In this document: one piece after another, positions 55,195 through 64,000 of the stretch
Position numbering within the stretch: the stretch's first letter is position 1
Layout: each line of letters opens with the position of its first letter
DNA from: Vigna angularis
Taxonomy: Eukaryota; Streptophyta; Magnoliopsida; Fabales; Fabaceae
Direction of reading: 5' to 3'
DNA: 64,000 bases
Assembly (NCBI RefSeq): GCF_016808095.1
Contig: NC_068980.1
Span: 2,480,001-2,544,000 of the forward strand
The notes under the pieces: generated by a model
What the model was told of the DNA's origin: nothing
Databases searched by the model: none
Seen by the model: only the letters and a program-made list of their open reading frames with translations
Made by a program: the position numbers and the translations under genes

Positions 55195-55966
55195 TTGGGG
55201 AGGAAATGGGCCTGGCCCAAGTGTTCAGAAGGGGTGCAAAGAATAAAGGGGAGGTCACGTGATAGGGGAGCAAATCATCTTTCTTATCAAGAACTTCTCG
55301 ACCGAAAACAAAAGGGCTTGTGTTTCAAATGCGGTGGGGTGTACGGTCCCCTTCATCAATGTCCTATTAAGCAACTAAGGGTGGTCATGGTGAATGAGGA
55401 AATCCTAGTTGAATGCGAAGGAGATGAAGAGGAAAATGAGGAGAGGGATGACGAAGATGAGGTGGTGGCAGAATGTACAACGTTAAATCTCTACGCTCTC
55501 ACAAGAGACCGAAATGATCAACCGAGGACTATGAAGTTACGGGGTCTGATTAGGGAGATTCCAATGTTGTTCTTGGTCGACAGCGGAGCCACGCACAATT
55601 TTATTTCACGAAAACTTGTGAAAGCTTTGGGGTTGGAAGTGGGAAAGAACCAAGCAAATGAAGATTCTGATGGGAGATGGGCACAAATCCGAGACTCAAG
55701 GGATTTGTCGAGGTATCAAAGTAAGGATTGATGATGGTGAGTTTGAAATTGATGCTTTTCTCTTCGATTTGGAGGACATGGACGTGATATTGGGGATGTC
55801 GTGGTTAACAACGTTGGGAGAGACCACTGTGGATTGGAAAAAACAGCAAATGAAGATCCAGACTCAGCAAGGAGAGAAACTGCTAAGAGGGGCCCATCAT
55901 GGGGATTCATTGTTAATTTCAGTGTGTGGGGTGTTGGAGGAAAAAGAGAAGATGGAAGTTGCATAG
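55195..55966 (+). pseudogene. Retrotransposon zinc knuckle and aspartic protease, frameshifted
   Basis: The zinc knuckle CFKCGGVYGPLHQC (C-x2-C with H-x-C) is followed by the protease active site LVDSGATHNFIS. The frame changes near 55660-55730, and the second half (AFLFDLEDMDVILGMSWL) continues in another frame to a TAG at about 55964. Confidence 0.88.
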
Positions 55967-57370
55967 TTGGCTCGAGAGCAACAAAGCGTCTTAAATCACT
56001 TGCTGCAGTATTTCAAAGATGTGTTTGAAGAACCTAAGGGGCTACCTCCTAGACGTGTAAAGGAACACAAAATTCATCTCAAACCAGGACAAGAACCTAT
56101 TAACGTGAGGCCTTACATATATGCGTATCATCAGAAGAATGAAATTGAGAGACAAGTGCAAGAGTTGATGGAAGTGGGTCATATCAGGCATAGCCAGAGT
56201 GCTTACTCGAGCCCAGTCATTTTGGTGAAGAAGAAAAATAACAAATGGCGCATGTGTGTTGATTATAGAGCTTTGAACAAGGTCACTATTCCATATAAAT
56301 TTCCAATACCAGTTATTGAGGAGTTGCATGGAGCCAAATATTTCTCTAAATTGGACCTTCGTTCAGGATATCATCAAGTCAGAATGAGGGAGGAAGACAT
56401 TCTAAAGACAGCATTCCGAACCCATGAGGGTCACTATGAGTACCTCGTGATGCCCTTTGGACTTATGAACACCCCGTCGACATTCCAAGCTCTCATGAAT
56501 GAAGTTTTTCGGACGCTGTTGAGACGAGGGGTATTGGTGTTTTTTGATGATATACTCATGTACAACAACAGTTGGGAAGAGCATATGCAGTTGCTTGAAA
56601 AGGTGTTAGAAGTGTTGAGAGATCACCAATTATTTGCGAACAAGGAAAAATGTTTGTTTGGCCATGAGAAGGTGGAGTATCTGGGACATATTATTTCCAT
56701 ACATGGAGTTGTGGTGGACCCAACGAAGGTTAATAGTGTGTTAGAGTGGCCAATTCCCAAGAACGTAAAGGGAGTTCATGGATTTTTTGGTCTTACAGGC
56801 TATTATCGTAAGTTCATAAAAGATTATGGTAAGATAGCTAAACCACTAACAGAGCTGACTAGAAATGATGGATTTGGGTGGAATGAACGAGCTCAAGAAG
56901 CATTTGATGAGCTCAAACAAAGGGTGACATCAGCACCAATGTTGAGGCTCCCAAATTTTGAAGAAGAGTTCGTCCTGGAATGTGATGCCTCTAGGACAGG
57001 GATTGGAGCAATCCTAATGCAAGGAAAAAGACCTGTTGCGTACTATAGCAAGGCCTTGAGTTCACGCAATTTGATGAAGTCGGCCTACGAAAGAGAGTTG
57101 ATGGCAGTGGCATTGGCTATCCAACACTGGAGGCCTTATCTTTTGGGTCACAAATTTACTGTTTTTTCAGACCAGAAGAGTCTTAAGCAATTAATGCAGC
57201 AAAGGATAACGACAGGTGGACAACAAAATTGGTTGGCTAGACTATTAGGCTATAATTTTGAGATTGTTTATAAGCCAGGCAAAGAAAATCAGGGGGCAGA
57301 TGCTCTATCCCGAAGTAGAGATGAAGGAGAAATGAAGAGCATGGTCTCTTTTCCAGTTTGGTTAGATTAG
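55967..57370 (+). pseudogene. Retrotransposon reverse transcriptase and RNase H
   Basis: 467 codons, the longest intact piece. RT blocks visible: SPVILVKKKNNKWRMCVDYR, FSKLDLRSGYHQVRM, FGLMNTPSTFQALMN and the FFDDIL active site. RNase H follows with ECDASRTGIGA, the ELMAVALAIQHWR glutamate and FSDQKSL. It ends at a TAG with obvious polyprotein homology continuing after it. Confidence 0.93.
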
Positions 57371-57448
57371 CAAGAGCTTAATGCAGCGGTACATGTTGAT
57401 GATAAATTGAAGAAGATAATAGAATAAATAAAGGCTGGACAGGTTTAT

Positions 57449-58411
57449 GTGGGATATGAATATAAACAAGGCGTTTTATATTATCAAGATCGCTTAGTGA
57501 TACCGGAGAAATATGTGTGGGTTAATAGGTTATTCGAAGAAGCTCACTCTACTCCGCAAGGGGGTCACTCAGGGTTTTATCGAACCTACAGAAGGATTGC
57601 AGCCAATGTGTACTGGAAAGGAATGAAGAAAGATGTCCAACAATTTGTCCAAGCCTCTGATACATGTCAGAGGCAGAAATATATAACAGCAGTCCCTAAT
57701 GGTTTATTACAGCCTTCACAAATTCCAGAAAGAGTTTGGGAGGATATCAGTATGGATTTCATTACTGGATTGCCCCGGTCTAAAGGCTTTGAAGCAGTTT
57801 TGGTAGTGGTGGATCGTTTAACAAAATACTGCCATTTTGTTCCCCTTAAACATCCTTATACGGCAAAGTCCTTGGCTGGGATTTTTGTAAAAGAAATAGT
57901 AAGGCTGCATGGAATACCGAATTCGGTGGTGAGTGATAGGGATCCGATATTCATGAGCTTGTTTTGGAGAGAGCTCTTTAAGATGCAAGGAACAAAGCTG
58001 AAAATGAGCAGGGCGTATCATCCGCAATCGGATGGACAGACTGAGGTAACTAATCGATGTCTGGAGACTTACCTCAGATGTTTTATTACTGATCAACCCA
58101 AGACGTGGGTGATTTGGATGCCGTGGGCAGAGTTGTGGTTTAATACCACTTATCACAGTTCCACAAAACTCACTCCTTTTGAAGCGGTGTACGGAAGAAT
58201 TCCTCCTAAGATTGTACAGGTGGTTCAAGGAGAGGTAAGGGTAGCAGCTGTTCAAAAGGATCTTCTAGAGAGGGATGAAGCACTGAGACAGTTGAAGTCT
58301 CATTTATTACGTGCCCAAGACAGAATGATGATTCAAGCTAATAAGCATCGAAGGGAAAGACATTTTTCGGTGGGAGATCTTGTGTTTTTGAAGTTGAAAC
58401 AGAATAGATAG
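57449..58411 (+). pseudogene. Retrotransposon integrase
   Basis: Zinc-binding HHCC region (HSTPQGGHSGFYRTYRRI...DTCQRQ), in which the first cysteine position appears to be serine (ASDTC). The catalytic core has DDE residues in DISMDFITGLPR, VSDRDPIFMSLFW and SDGQTEVTNRCLE. A TAG stops the frame just before the conserved C-terminal part. Confidence 0.92.
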
Positions 58412-58420
58412 CAGTCGGTC

Positions 58421-58894
58421 ATGAACAGAATTAATCATAAATTAAGTGCTAAATACTATGGACCATTTGAAGTAGAGGAGAAAGTAGGAGAGGTGGCATA
58501 TCGTCTGAAATTACCACCTACTTCAAAGATTCATCCTGTTTTTCATGTATCTTTGCTGAAGAAAGCGGTGGGCAAGTATAAGGTTGAGGATGCTCTCCCT
58601 ACAGGGTTAGATGATGACAGAGCTGAAATATTAGTTCCCATGGCCATCTTAGCCACTAGGAACTACACCAAAAGAGGAGAAACTAAGAAGCAGGTACTGG
58701 TTCAATGGAGAGAGCAGAATGCAGATGAAGCCACTTGGGAAGATGAAATAAATATTCGAAGTCAGTTTCCAGAATTTAGCCTTGAGGACAAGGCTTTAGT
58801 TCATGAAGAAGGCATTGATACGTACCCAAGAGATAATAAAAATAGGTGGGGTAGAGTTTATAAGAGGAGAGAAAAGGGTGACGTGACTTTGTGA
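58421..58894 (+). pseudogene. Retrotransposon integrase C-terminus with chromodomain-like tail
   Basis: GPFEVEEKVGEVAYRLKLP and HPVFHVSLLK are the integrase C-terminal signature. VLVQWREQNADEATWEDE matches the chromodomain core of plant chromoviruses. Confidence 0.85.
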
Positions 58895-59139
58895 GGGAAT
58901 TGTGTTAGTTAGAAGAGAGATAAAATGATTTGTTATATATTATAAGGTGTAGGCTGTGAGGGGAGACACGTTTTGTTTTTCGGTAGAGTGGGAGGAGAAA
59001 AAATATTACGATTCTTCTCAGGAGCGTGGCTCTGGACAGAGGGTCTTGGAACCTTCTGAGCTTTCTGTTTTATAGTGAATTTTCACCATTCTTCATATTT
59101 TCGATTGTTCCATTTATTCCTAAACTCTGATTTCTATTA
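58845..59139 (+). repeat. 3' LTR, about 295 bp
   Basis: Pairs with the 5' LTR. Most differences are A or T here where the 5' LTR has G or C, consistent with methylation-driven deamination. Confidence 0.85.
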
Positions 59140-59232
59140 CTACCAGTTCTTTCCACCAAGCTTGGAGCTCAGGATCTTCTCTGATTTCTATTACTACCAG
59201 TTCTTTCCACCAAGCTTGGAGCTCAGGATCTT
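59125..59232. repeat. 54-bp perfect tandem duplication across the LTR/host junction
   Basis: 59125-59178 and 59179-59232 are identical. Each unit holds the last 15 bases of the 3' LTR and 39 bases of LOX-A' exon 9 (CCACCAAGCTTGGAGCTC inside). LOX-A itself has this sequence once, so the duplication followed the insertion. Confidence 0.95.
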
Positions 59233-59405
59233 CTTTCAGTGTGTCATCTGATTTGTAGTACAAGGAAACATATTCATGAACCCATGTCTTGATAGCATCC
59301 CATATCTCAAGTCCATCAACAGCATAAGGGTAGTCTTCTATGAAGAGACGAAGACCATGAGGGCACTCTGGATCCTCAGTTGCTATTCCTCTATATCACA
59401 ATTTA

Positions 59406-60012
59406 ACAACAAACTTCATGCTTTCCCTCGAGTGTAGAGTCTGGTGAACAGATCTCAAAGAAATACGTTTCCAATTTGTTCATGAAACATTCACAGGTTT
59501 CTTCTGAGCAACAATAATCTCAAGCATTCCGGTATATAGATGATTTGAAGAACTCAAACAGAGACAAAATGGCTGGAGAAAGATAATCACTAGATACAAT
59601 AACAGTTCGGATAACAAATTTTAACATAGAAGCTACATATTATTTAGGCTTATGAAATCCAGAGCAACATGAAATCAACAATCGATGCAATTAATTAATC
59701 AGCCACCAAGATTTAATAACGAAAATTTGCAGTTTATGTACAAAATTTTAAAACTGCATACAGTTAATAAGATAAATGTTAAGAAAATACCGCAAATAGT
59801 TACATGTACAAACAAGTTACAAGTTACAACCAGTAGAACGAAAAAGACTGAGCGAGGTGTCACTTTCAGTTCAGTCTCTCATCTTCTAGATCTTCTAGTG
59901 TAGTCTGATAGATCAAAACAACCACACCATTTATTGTTTTCGTGTAACGTAACCTTCACATTAAACTCTAGTTAGGAATATATATATACTAACAAACAGG
60001 TGGCACTCTTAA
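59406..60012. other. Intergenic DNA right of the inverted duplication
   Basis: Unrelated to the DNA next to the left arm. It should contain the 3' UTR of the minus-strand TPR gene. No other gene seen. Confidence 0.5.
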
Positions 60013-61031
60013 TTATATAGCAGCGATCATCTCCGTCCCCGTTTTCTCCGTCATACCTCCGTTAAGTTCACCTCCGTTAAGTTCCTCTTCCTCCTCCGCT
60101 TCCCACATGAAGTGCGCGTACGATCCCAGCACAGTGCTGAGCATAAAATAAACAATTATTAATTGGTAATAATAATTGTTATTATTATTACTATTGTTAT
60201 TTTCGTTATTCTCTGTTTGGCTATGGGAAAAATGTGAGATTAAGATTATACCAATCATCAGGAGCGGCGTGAATGGCTTGGTCAAAGTAAGATTTGGCTC
60301 TCGCTTCGTCTCGCTGCGTTTCCCATATCAGCGCTCCGTACAGCGAAAGCAATTCGCCATCGCTAGGGTTCGCGAGAATCGCTCTTCCGTAATATTCCTC
60401 TGCTCTCGTCGCGTCTTTCTCCACCTGCATCATCCGTTAAAATTAAAATCGCTGACTCTTTGTTTTCATTGAATGAATCAATGATCGTGCTTCGTTTGCG
60501 GAATGTTTCACGCACCTCGTGGAGGAATTTGCCGTAGTTTCTCAGCAGAAGCGCGTCCGTCGGGTTCGACTTCAACATCTCTTCGTAGTACGCATCTATT
60601 TTCATCCTCTCGCCATCGTTTCCGCCTGTGACAGTCGCATCGCCGTGATCGTCACCGTCGCCGCCTCCGGATTCCATATCCTCCCGTAGGATCCCGAGGT
60701 AGCTCGGCTTGTGTAAATTGGCGTCGCAGAAGAATTGTTCTTCGTGAGGTATGATCGGCGGGGGCGGGGGCGAGTACGATCCGGTGCGGTTCAGATTACG
60801 GCGAACGCCGAAATTCTCGGGGGCACCTTCCGATGAGGCTCTCTTGATCCCGTTCTGAGGTGCGTCCCTGCGGGCGTTGAAGTGGGAATAGTGCATTGAA
60901 ATCGTGGAAAATTTCGCGTGGTTCTTGTCGCCGGGTAAAGAGGTTTGGCGCGTGAGAGAACATTGAGGTGAACCGTGGAAAACCGGGTTCTGGATCGGCA
61001 GCGACCCGGTTCGGATGAGAGAAGCTCTCAT
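60013..61031 (-). CDS. TPR-like superfamily protein, 270 aa, three exons
   Basis: Minus-strand exons 61031-60516, 60424-60252 and 60136-60013 are joined in frame by GT-AG introns (813 nt). The N-terminal half is low complexity with a PPPPPII stretch. Tetratricopeptide-like units follow: about 147-172 (YYEEMLKSNPTDALLLRNYG), about 178-195 (AEEYYGRAILANPSDGELL) and about 215-230 (AKSYFDQAIHAAPDD), then SYAHFMWEAEEEEEL and an acidic tail. The layout matches a plant family of small TPR-like proteins of unknown biochemical role (family recollection). The first exon is markedly GC-rich for this window. The second intron's acceptor choice gives APDDC at the junction, which fits the family. Function unknown. 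Confidence 0.85.
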
Positions 61032-61105
61032 GGTTTTGATAAATTGAAAAGTTGACTGTTGAAAGAGCGATCAATCCCTGACTTCTAAAAGTGGAGACGA
61101 ATCCC

Positions 61106-61113
61106 TTTATATA
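61106..61113 (-). promoter_or_regulatory. TATA box of the TPR-like gene
   Basis: TATATAAA on the minus strand, about 75 bases upstream of the ATG. Confidence 0.65.
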
Positions 61114-61212
61114 TCTCGTGTTGAATGGTGCTGCCAAACGAACGTACTTTATTTGATCGAATATTGGCCGTTGGATGCGAGGAAAGCCCGACCCAAGTGA
61201 GCACCGTATTAC

Positions 61213-61222
61213 GACACGTGTC
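61213..61222. promoter_or_regulatory. G-box/ABRE palindrome upstream of the TPR-like gene
   Basis: GACACGTGTC, a perfect 10-bp palindrome with the ACGT core bound by plant bZIP and bHLH factors, about 100 bases upstream of the TATA box. It suggests abscisic-acid, stress or light responsiveness (inference). Confidence 0.5.
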
Positions 61223-62349
61223 AGGTTGTACTTTCCTAATTGTATATTTAACCATTTATTACTAATAAATGTAAAATTGAAAAAAAAAACACTATTCATT
61301 ACTGATACTAATTTTGTGATCTTTTAAGTATAAGAATTCAATCTATGTCTCTTTTTTCCTAAACTCACGAAAAGGCATATTTAAGTTTCGCTTTCACACT
61401 TCTTAAGGAATGCAATCAAATTTGCTTCGTTTTAATTGCTTAAACTTTACTTTGGATATTATAATTAAATGAAACAAGGAATAAATAGATAGGATTAATT
61501 AAAATAATAAGCTGATAGTTTGATTTAAAAAAATATGGATTACAGATATTTCAAAAGGGTCTAAATTAAATTCACGGGAAGTAGCTGAAAACTTGGCAAA
61601 ATGTATAGTGTAATTTACAAGTCTTGATCCACTTTTTTTCAATCATGTGAATGAAGAAAGCAAGGTAGAATTGTCAACAAATGACAAGAGTTTGATTGCT
61701 TATGTATTCTGTGTTTCTTAATTGTTTTTTCCAATGATGTTTAATCACAGATATTAAGGGGCAATTTCTTTTTATCCTCTGAGATAAAGAATGCAACTAC
61801 TAGTTTAATGATCAATTTTTCACCCCATAATAAAACCGTGTTGTTTTTAGTTAAAAGTTATTTCTTCGAAAAAGGAATCCATCTACATAATGGATTTTAA
61901 CAGATAAATTGTAGTACAAATTATAAGAATGGATAAAAATATTCATTAATATGTGGGTGTTATAGATATATAATCAACAAAGTAATGATTAAAGAGAGAT
62001 AAGATAGATAATAGTCGAAAATTGCGAGATTGGTGGTGTGGTTATTGTATTTGATGTAAGAAATTTTGTTTTGTAGGTTACATAAATCCGACAGACAGGA
62101 AAGCAGTAATGGCATGGTGGGTGTGATTTTCCATGTTCTCCAATGGTTTTCCTGAAATACAGACAACTGAGTGGAGAAGTCAATTTCGAAAGGATATACA
62201 GAGGGTCGCTTTATAACAGTGAATCTACCACTATATGCTTTACATTGGGTCGGGTCCTGCCCGGCCCACATTTGGCCCACCATGGCCAGTGGAGTGGAAA
62301 TGAAAATTTTTGTTTTGTTTAATAAGTTTTTTCTTTAATTTTAATTTCA

Positions 62350-62384
<35 letters not shown>

Positions 62385-62742
62385 TTGAACCTAGATAAAT
62401 AATTAAATATAGCAAATACACTTAGATTTTTCGTTTTAGCTTGTGGAGGGAAGAAATTCTATCCTGTTTCAATTGTAAAAATATTTAACCCTCAATTAAA
62501 ATATAATAATGCTCTACAACAAACTTCATCCGTACAAGGTAAAAGGTTGTATCACAAAACATTCGTACATGTGCGAGTAATATGTTCTTAGGTTTTCTCT
62601 CTTTATAATAATGATGTTTCTATTTATGTTTAGGTCTGAGAAAAACAGGGGTGAAAAAGGTCAGCTTAGTTGGAATTTTCCATTTAATGTTAAGGGTTCA
62701 ATTGGGTAATATGCAAGATTTATTTGACACGAGCCCTGTAAT
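61223..62742. other. Intergenic DNA between the TPR-like and PPR genes
   Basis: No gene recognised. A (TA)n run lies at about 62354-62381. Open frames 61960-62283 and 62651-62845 are not supported by any motif or splice pattern. Confidence 0.5.
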
Positions 62743-64000
62743 ATGGTGCATTGTTCAAGCTCTTTTGTTTATGGTTTCACGCACAGATTCTTTGGCAAAC
62801 CGTGTTCTAAAACTGCTAGCATCTATGGAGCACTGGAGTCATTAAGCACAGTGAATGGATCAACAAGGAAGCCAATAAAATATGTTCTTTGTACTGCCCT
62901 TAGTTCTTGTGCTAAAACCCGGAATTGGCGTTTGGGTATACAAATCCATGCTTCCATGATTCGATCTGGATATGAGGATAATTTGTTTCTCTGCAGTGCA
63001 CTTATTGATTTCTATGCCAAATGTTTTGCTATTCTGGATGCAAAGAAGGTATTTAGTGGCATCAGAACACATGATCAGGTTTCATGGACTTCACTTATTA
63101 CGGGATTATCGATCAATGGACAAGGAATAGATGCTTTCTTGTTGTTCAAAGAGATGCTATACACCCAAATTAAGCCCAATTGTCTTACCTTTGTTAGTGT
63201 TATTAGTGCCTCTGTTGGGCAACATGGTGGCCTTCAACATTGTTTGATTGTTATGCAAATCAGGGACAAATTGATGATGCTGTACTCTTATTTGCTGAAA
63301 CTAGTGAGAAGGATATTGTTTTGTACAATTCCATGATCTCTGGATATTCTAAAAACCTGTGTAGCGAAGATGCATTGAAACTGTTTGTAGAAATGAGGGG
63401 GCAAAATTTGGGTATTACTGATCATACTTTATGCACGATTTTAAATGCTTGTAGCAGCCTTGCATTGCTTCTTCAGGGAAGGCAAGTGCACTCTATCGTT
63501 ATTAAAATGGGTTCGGAAAGGAATGTGTTTGTGGCCAGTGCTTTGATTGATATGTATTCAAAAGGTGGCGATATTGACGAGGCTCAACGCGTGTTAGATC
63601 AGACTTCTGAGAAGAATAATGTGTTGTGGACATCCATGATCATGGGTTATGCTCAATGTGGGAGAAGTTCAGAGGCTTTGGAACTTTTTGATTGTCTACT
63701 GACCAAGCAAGAGTTAGTTCCTGATCATATCTGCTTTACTGCTGTCTTAACAGCTTGTAATCATGCAGGATTGCTTGACAAAGGGGTGGAATACTTTAAC
63801 AAAATGACAACAAATTATGGCTTGTCTCCTGATATTGATCAATATGCTTGCTTGATTGATCTCTATGCTAGAAAAGGGAATTTGAGTAAGGCAAGGGATT
63901 TAATGCAAAAAATGCCCTATGATCCTAATTATGTAATTTGGAGCTCTTTCTTGAGTTCTTGTAAGATATATGGAAATGTAGAACTTGGGAGGGAGGCTGC
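62743..64000 (+). pseudogene. Pentatricopeptide repeat (PPR) gene, frameshifted, running off the window
   Basis: PPR proteins bind organellar RNA in series of about 35-residue repeats. The frame from 62743 gives a Ser/Arg-containing N terminus (MVHCSSSFVYGFTHRFFGK), then repeats with LCTALSSCAKTRNWRLGIQI, LFLCSALIDFYAKC and VSWTSLITGLSINGQ, up to about 63235. From 63246 another frame stays open to the window end (DCYANQGQIDDAVLLF, SEKDIVLYNSMISGY, VFVASALIDMYSKGG, VLWTSMIMGYAQCG, SPDIDQYACLIDLYA). At the switch part of one repeat appears to be missing, so about 60 bases may be deleted. No intron boundary explains the switch. The P-L-S style and layout match plant PLS-class PPR genes. Either a pseudogene or a sequence error. 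Confidence 0.7.

Larger units (their letters stand above)
53896..59139 (+). mobile_element. Decayed chromodomain-type Ty3/gypsy LTR retrotransposon, about 5.2 kb
   Basis: Inserted in LOX-A' exon 9. The order gag - protease - reverse transcriptase/RNase H - integrase - chromodomain is that of Ty3/gypsy chromoviruses. The reading frame is broken many times: a frameshift near 54712, a stop at 55089, a frameshift near 55700, and in-frame stops near 55964, 57370, 57425 and 58411. Target duplication is unclear; host sequence shared by both sides is only CTA (53893-53895 and 59140-59142). Non-autonomous now. Confidence 0.93.
47148..59405 (-). repeat. Right arm of the large inverted duplication
   Basis: Reverse complement of 19349-27203, enlarged by a 5.2-kb Ty3/gypsy insertion. 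Order from the inside: LOX-B upstream DNA, LOX-B', spacer, tRNA-Pro, LOX-A' exon 9. Homology to LOX-A ends in intron 8 at about 59405, so exons 1-8 were never included or were lost. The outer DNA (59406 onward) is unrelated to the left flank. Confidence 0.92.
53336..59405 (-). pseudogene. LOX-A': last-exon fragment of a LOX-A copy split by a retrotransposon
   Basis: The minus strand carries LOX-A exon 9 plus about 15 bases of intron 8: first part 59405-59140, second part 53895-53336, interrupted by the Ty3/gypsy element. Exons 1-8 are absent. The surviving 3' part encodes 184 residues identical to LOX-A ([14 protein letters not shown] to GIPNSISI), with one silent difference noticed (AAC for AAT in the Asn after DKK). 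It keeps the His and Asn ligands of this exon but cannot make an enzyme. A 54-bp tandem duplication spans the 3' LTR/host junction. Confidence 0.93.

Noticed and set aside
63228..63250. An intron explaining the PPR frame switch
   Set aside because: No GT-AG pair with plausible spacing removes the problem. Sequence on both sides is directly adjacent coding sequence with part of a repeat missing.

Overview
The window is AT-rich plant nuclear DNA, most likely from a phaseoloid legume of the Vigna, Phaseolus or Glycine type. The reasons are plant-style genes with GT-AG introns, an eIF4A gene of exactly the plant length, a cytosolic lipoxygenase (LOX) cluster in which one member closely resembles, from memory, the soybean seed lipoxygenase-3 type, plant MITEs, and a chromodomain-bearing Ty3/gypsy retrotransposon. 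Species cannot be fixed from the sequence alone. All identities quoted are by-eye comparisons, not computed alignments.

Layout. 1-8.3 kb: a possible exon end at the left edge, AT-rich DNA with a MITE, and a complete eIF4A gene on the minus strand. 8.3-16.5 kb: intergenic DNA with TA microsatellites and several terminal-inverted-repeat elements. 16.6-25.5 kb: two convergent nine-exon lipoxygenase genes, LOX-A (plus) and LOX-B (minus), with a tRNA-Pro(UGG) and a rearranged scrap of a pentatricopeptide (PPR) gene between them. 27-41 kb: a gene-poor stretch of nested and foldback transposons, including a 1.27-kb near-palindromic element with a clean target duplication. 41.6-46.4 kb: LOX-C (plus). 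48.2-59.4 kb: LOX-B' (plus), a second tRNA-Pro, and the last exon of a LOX-A copy (LOX-A', minus) split by a decayed 5.2-kb Ty3/gypsy element. 60-61 kb: a TPR-like gene (minus). 62.7-64 kb: a PPR gene or pseudogene running off the right edge, the likely relative of the PPR scrap near 21.2 kb.

The main structure is a large inverted duplication: 19349-27203 and 47148-59405 are reverse-complement copies of one block (LOX-A last exon, tRNA-Pro, LOX-B with its promoter), separated by about 20 kb holding LOX-C. The arms are unevenly conserved. The LOX-A/tRNA part is nearly identical, while the LOX-B part and its spacer have clearly diverged. The retrotransposon sitting inside the near-identical part has LTRs that differ from each other by about 5 percent. 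With a small LOX-C-like patch inside LOX-B', this points to gene conversion among cluster members.

Four lipoxygenase genes look intact, at 860, 856, 855 and 857 residues. All keep the five iron ligands and the terminal isoleucine, and none has an obvious transit peptide, so they are type-1 cytosolic enzymes of the oxylipin pathway.
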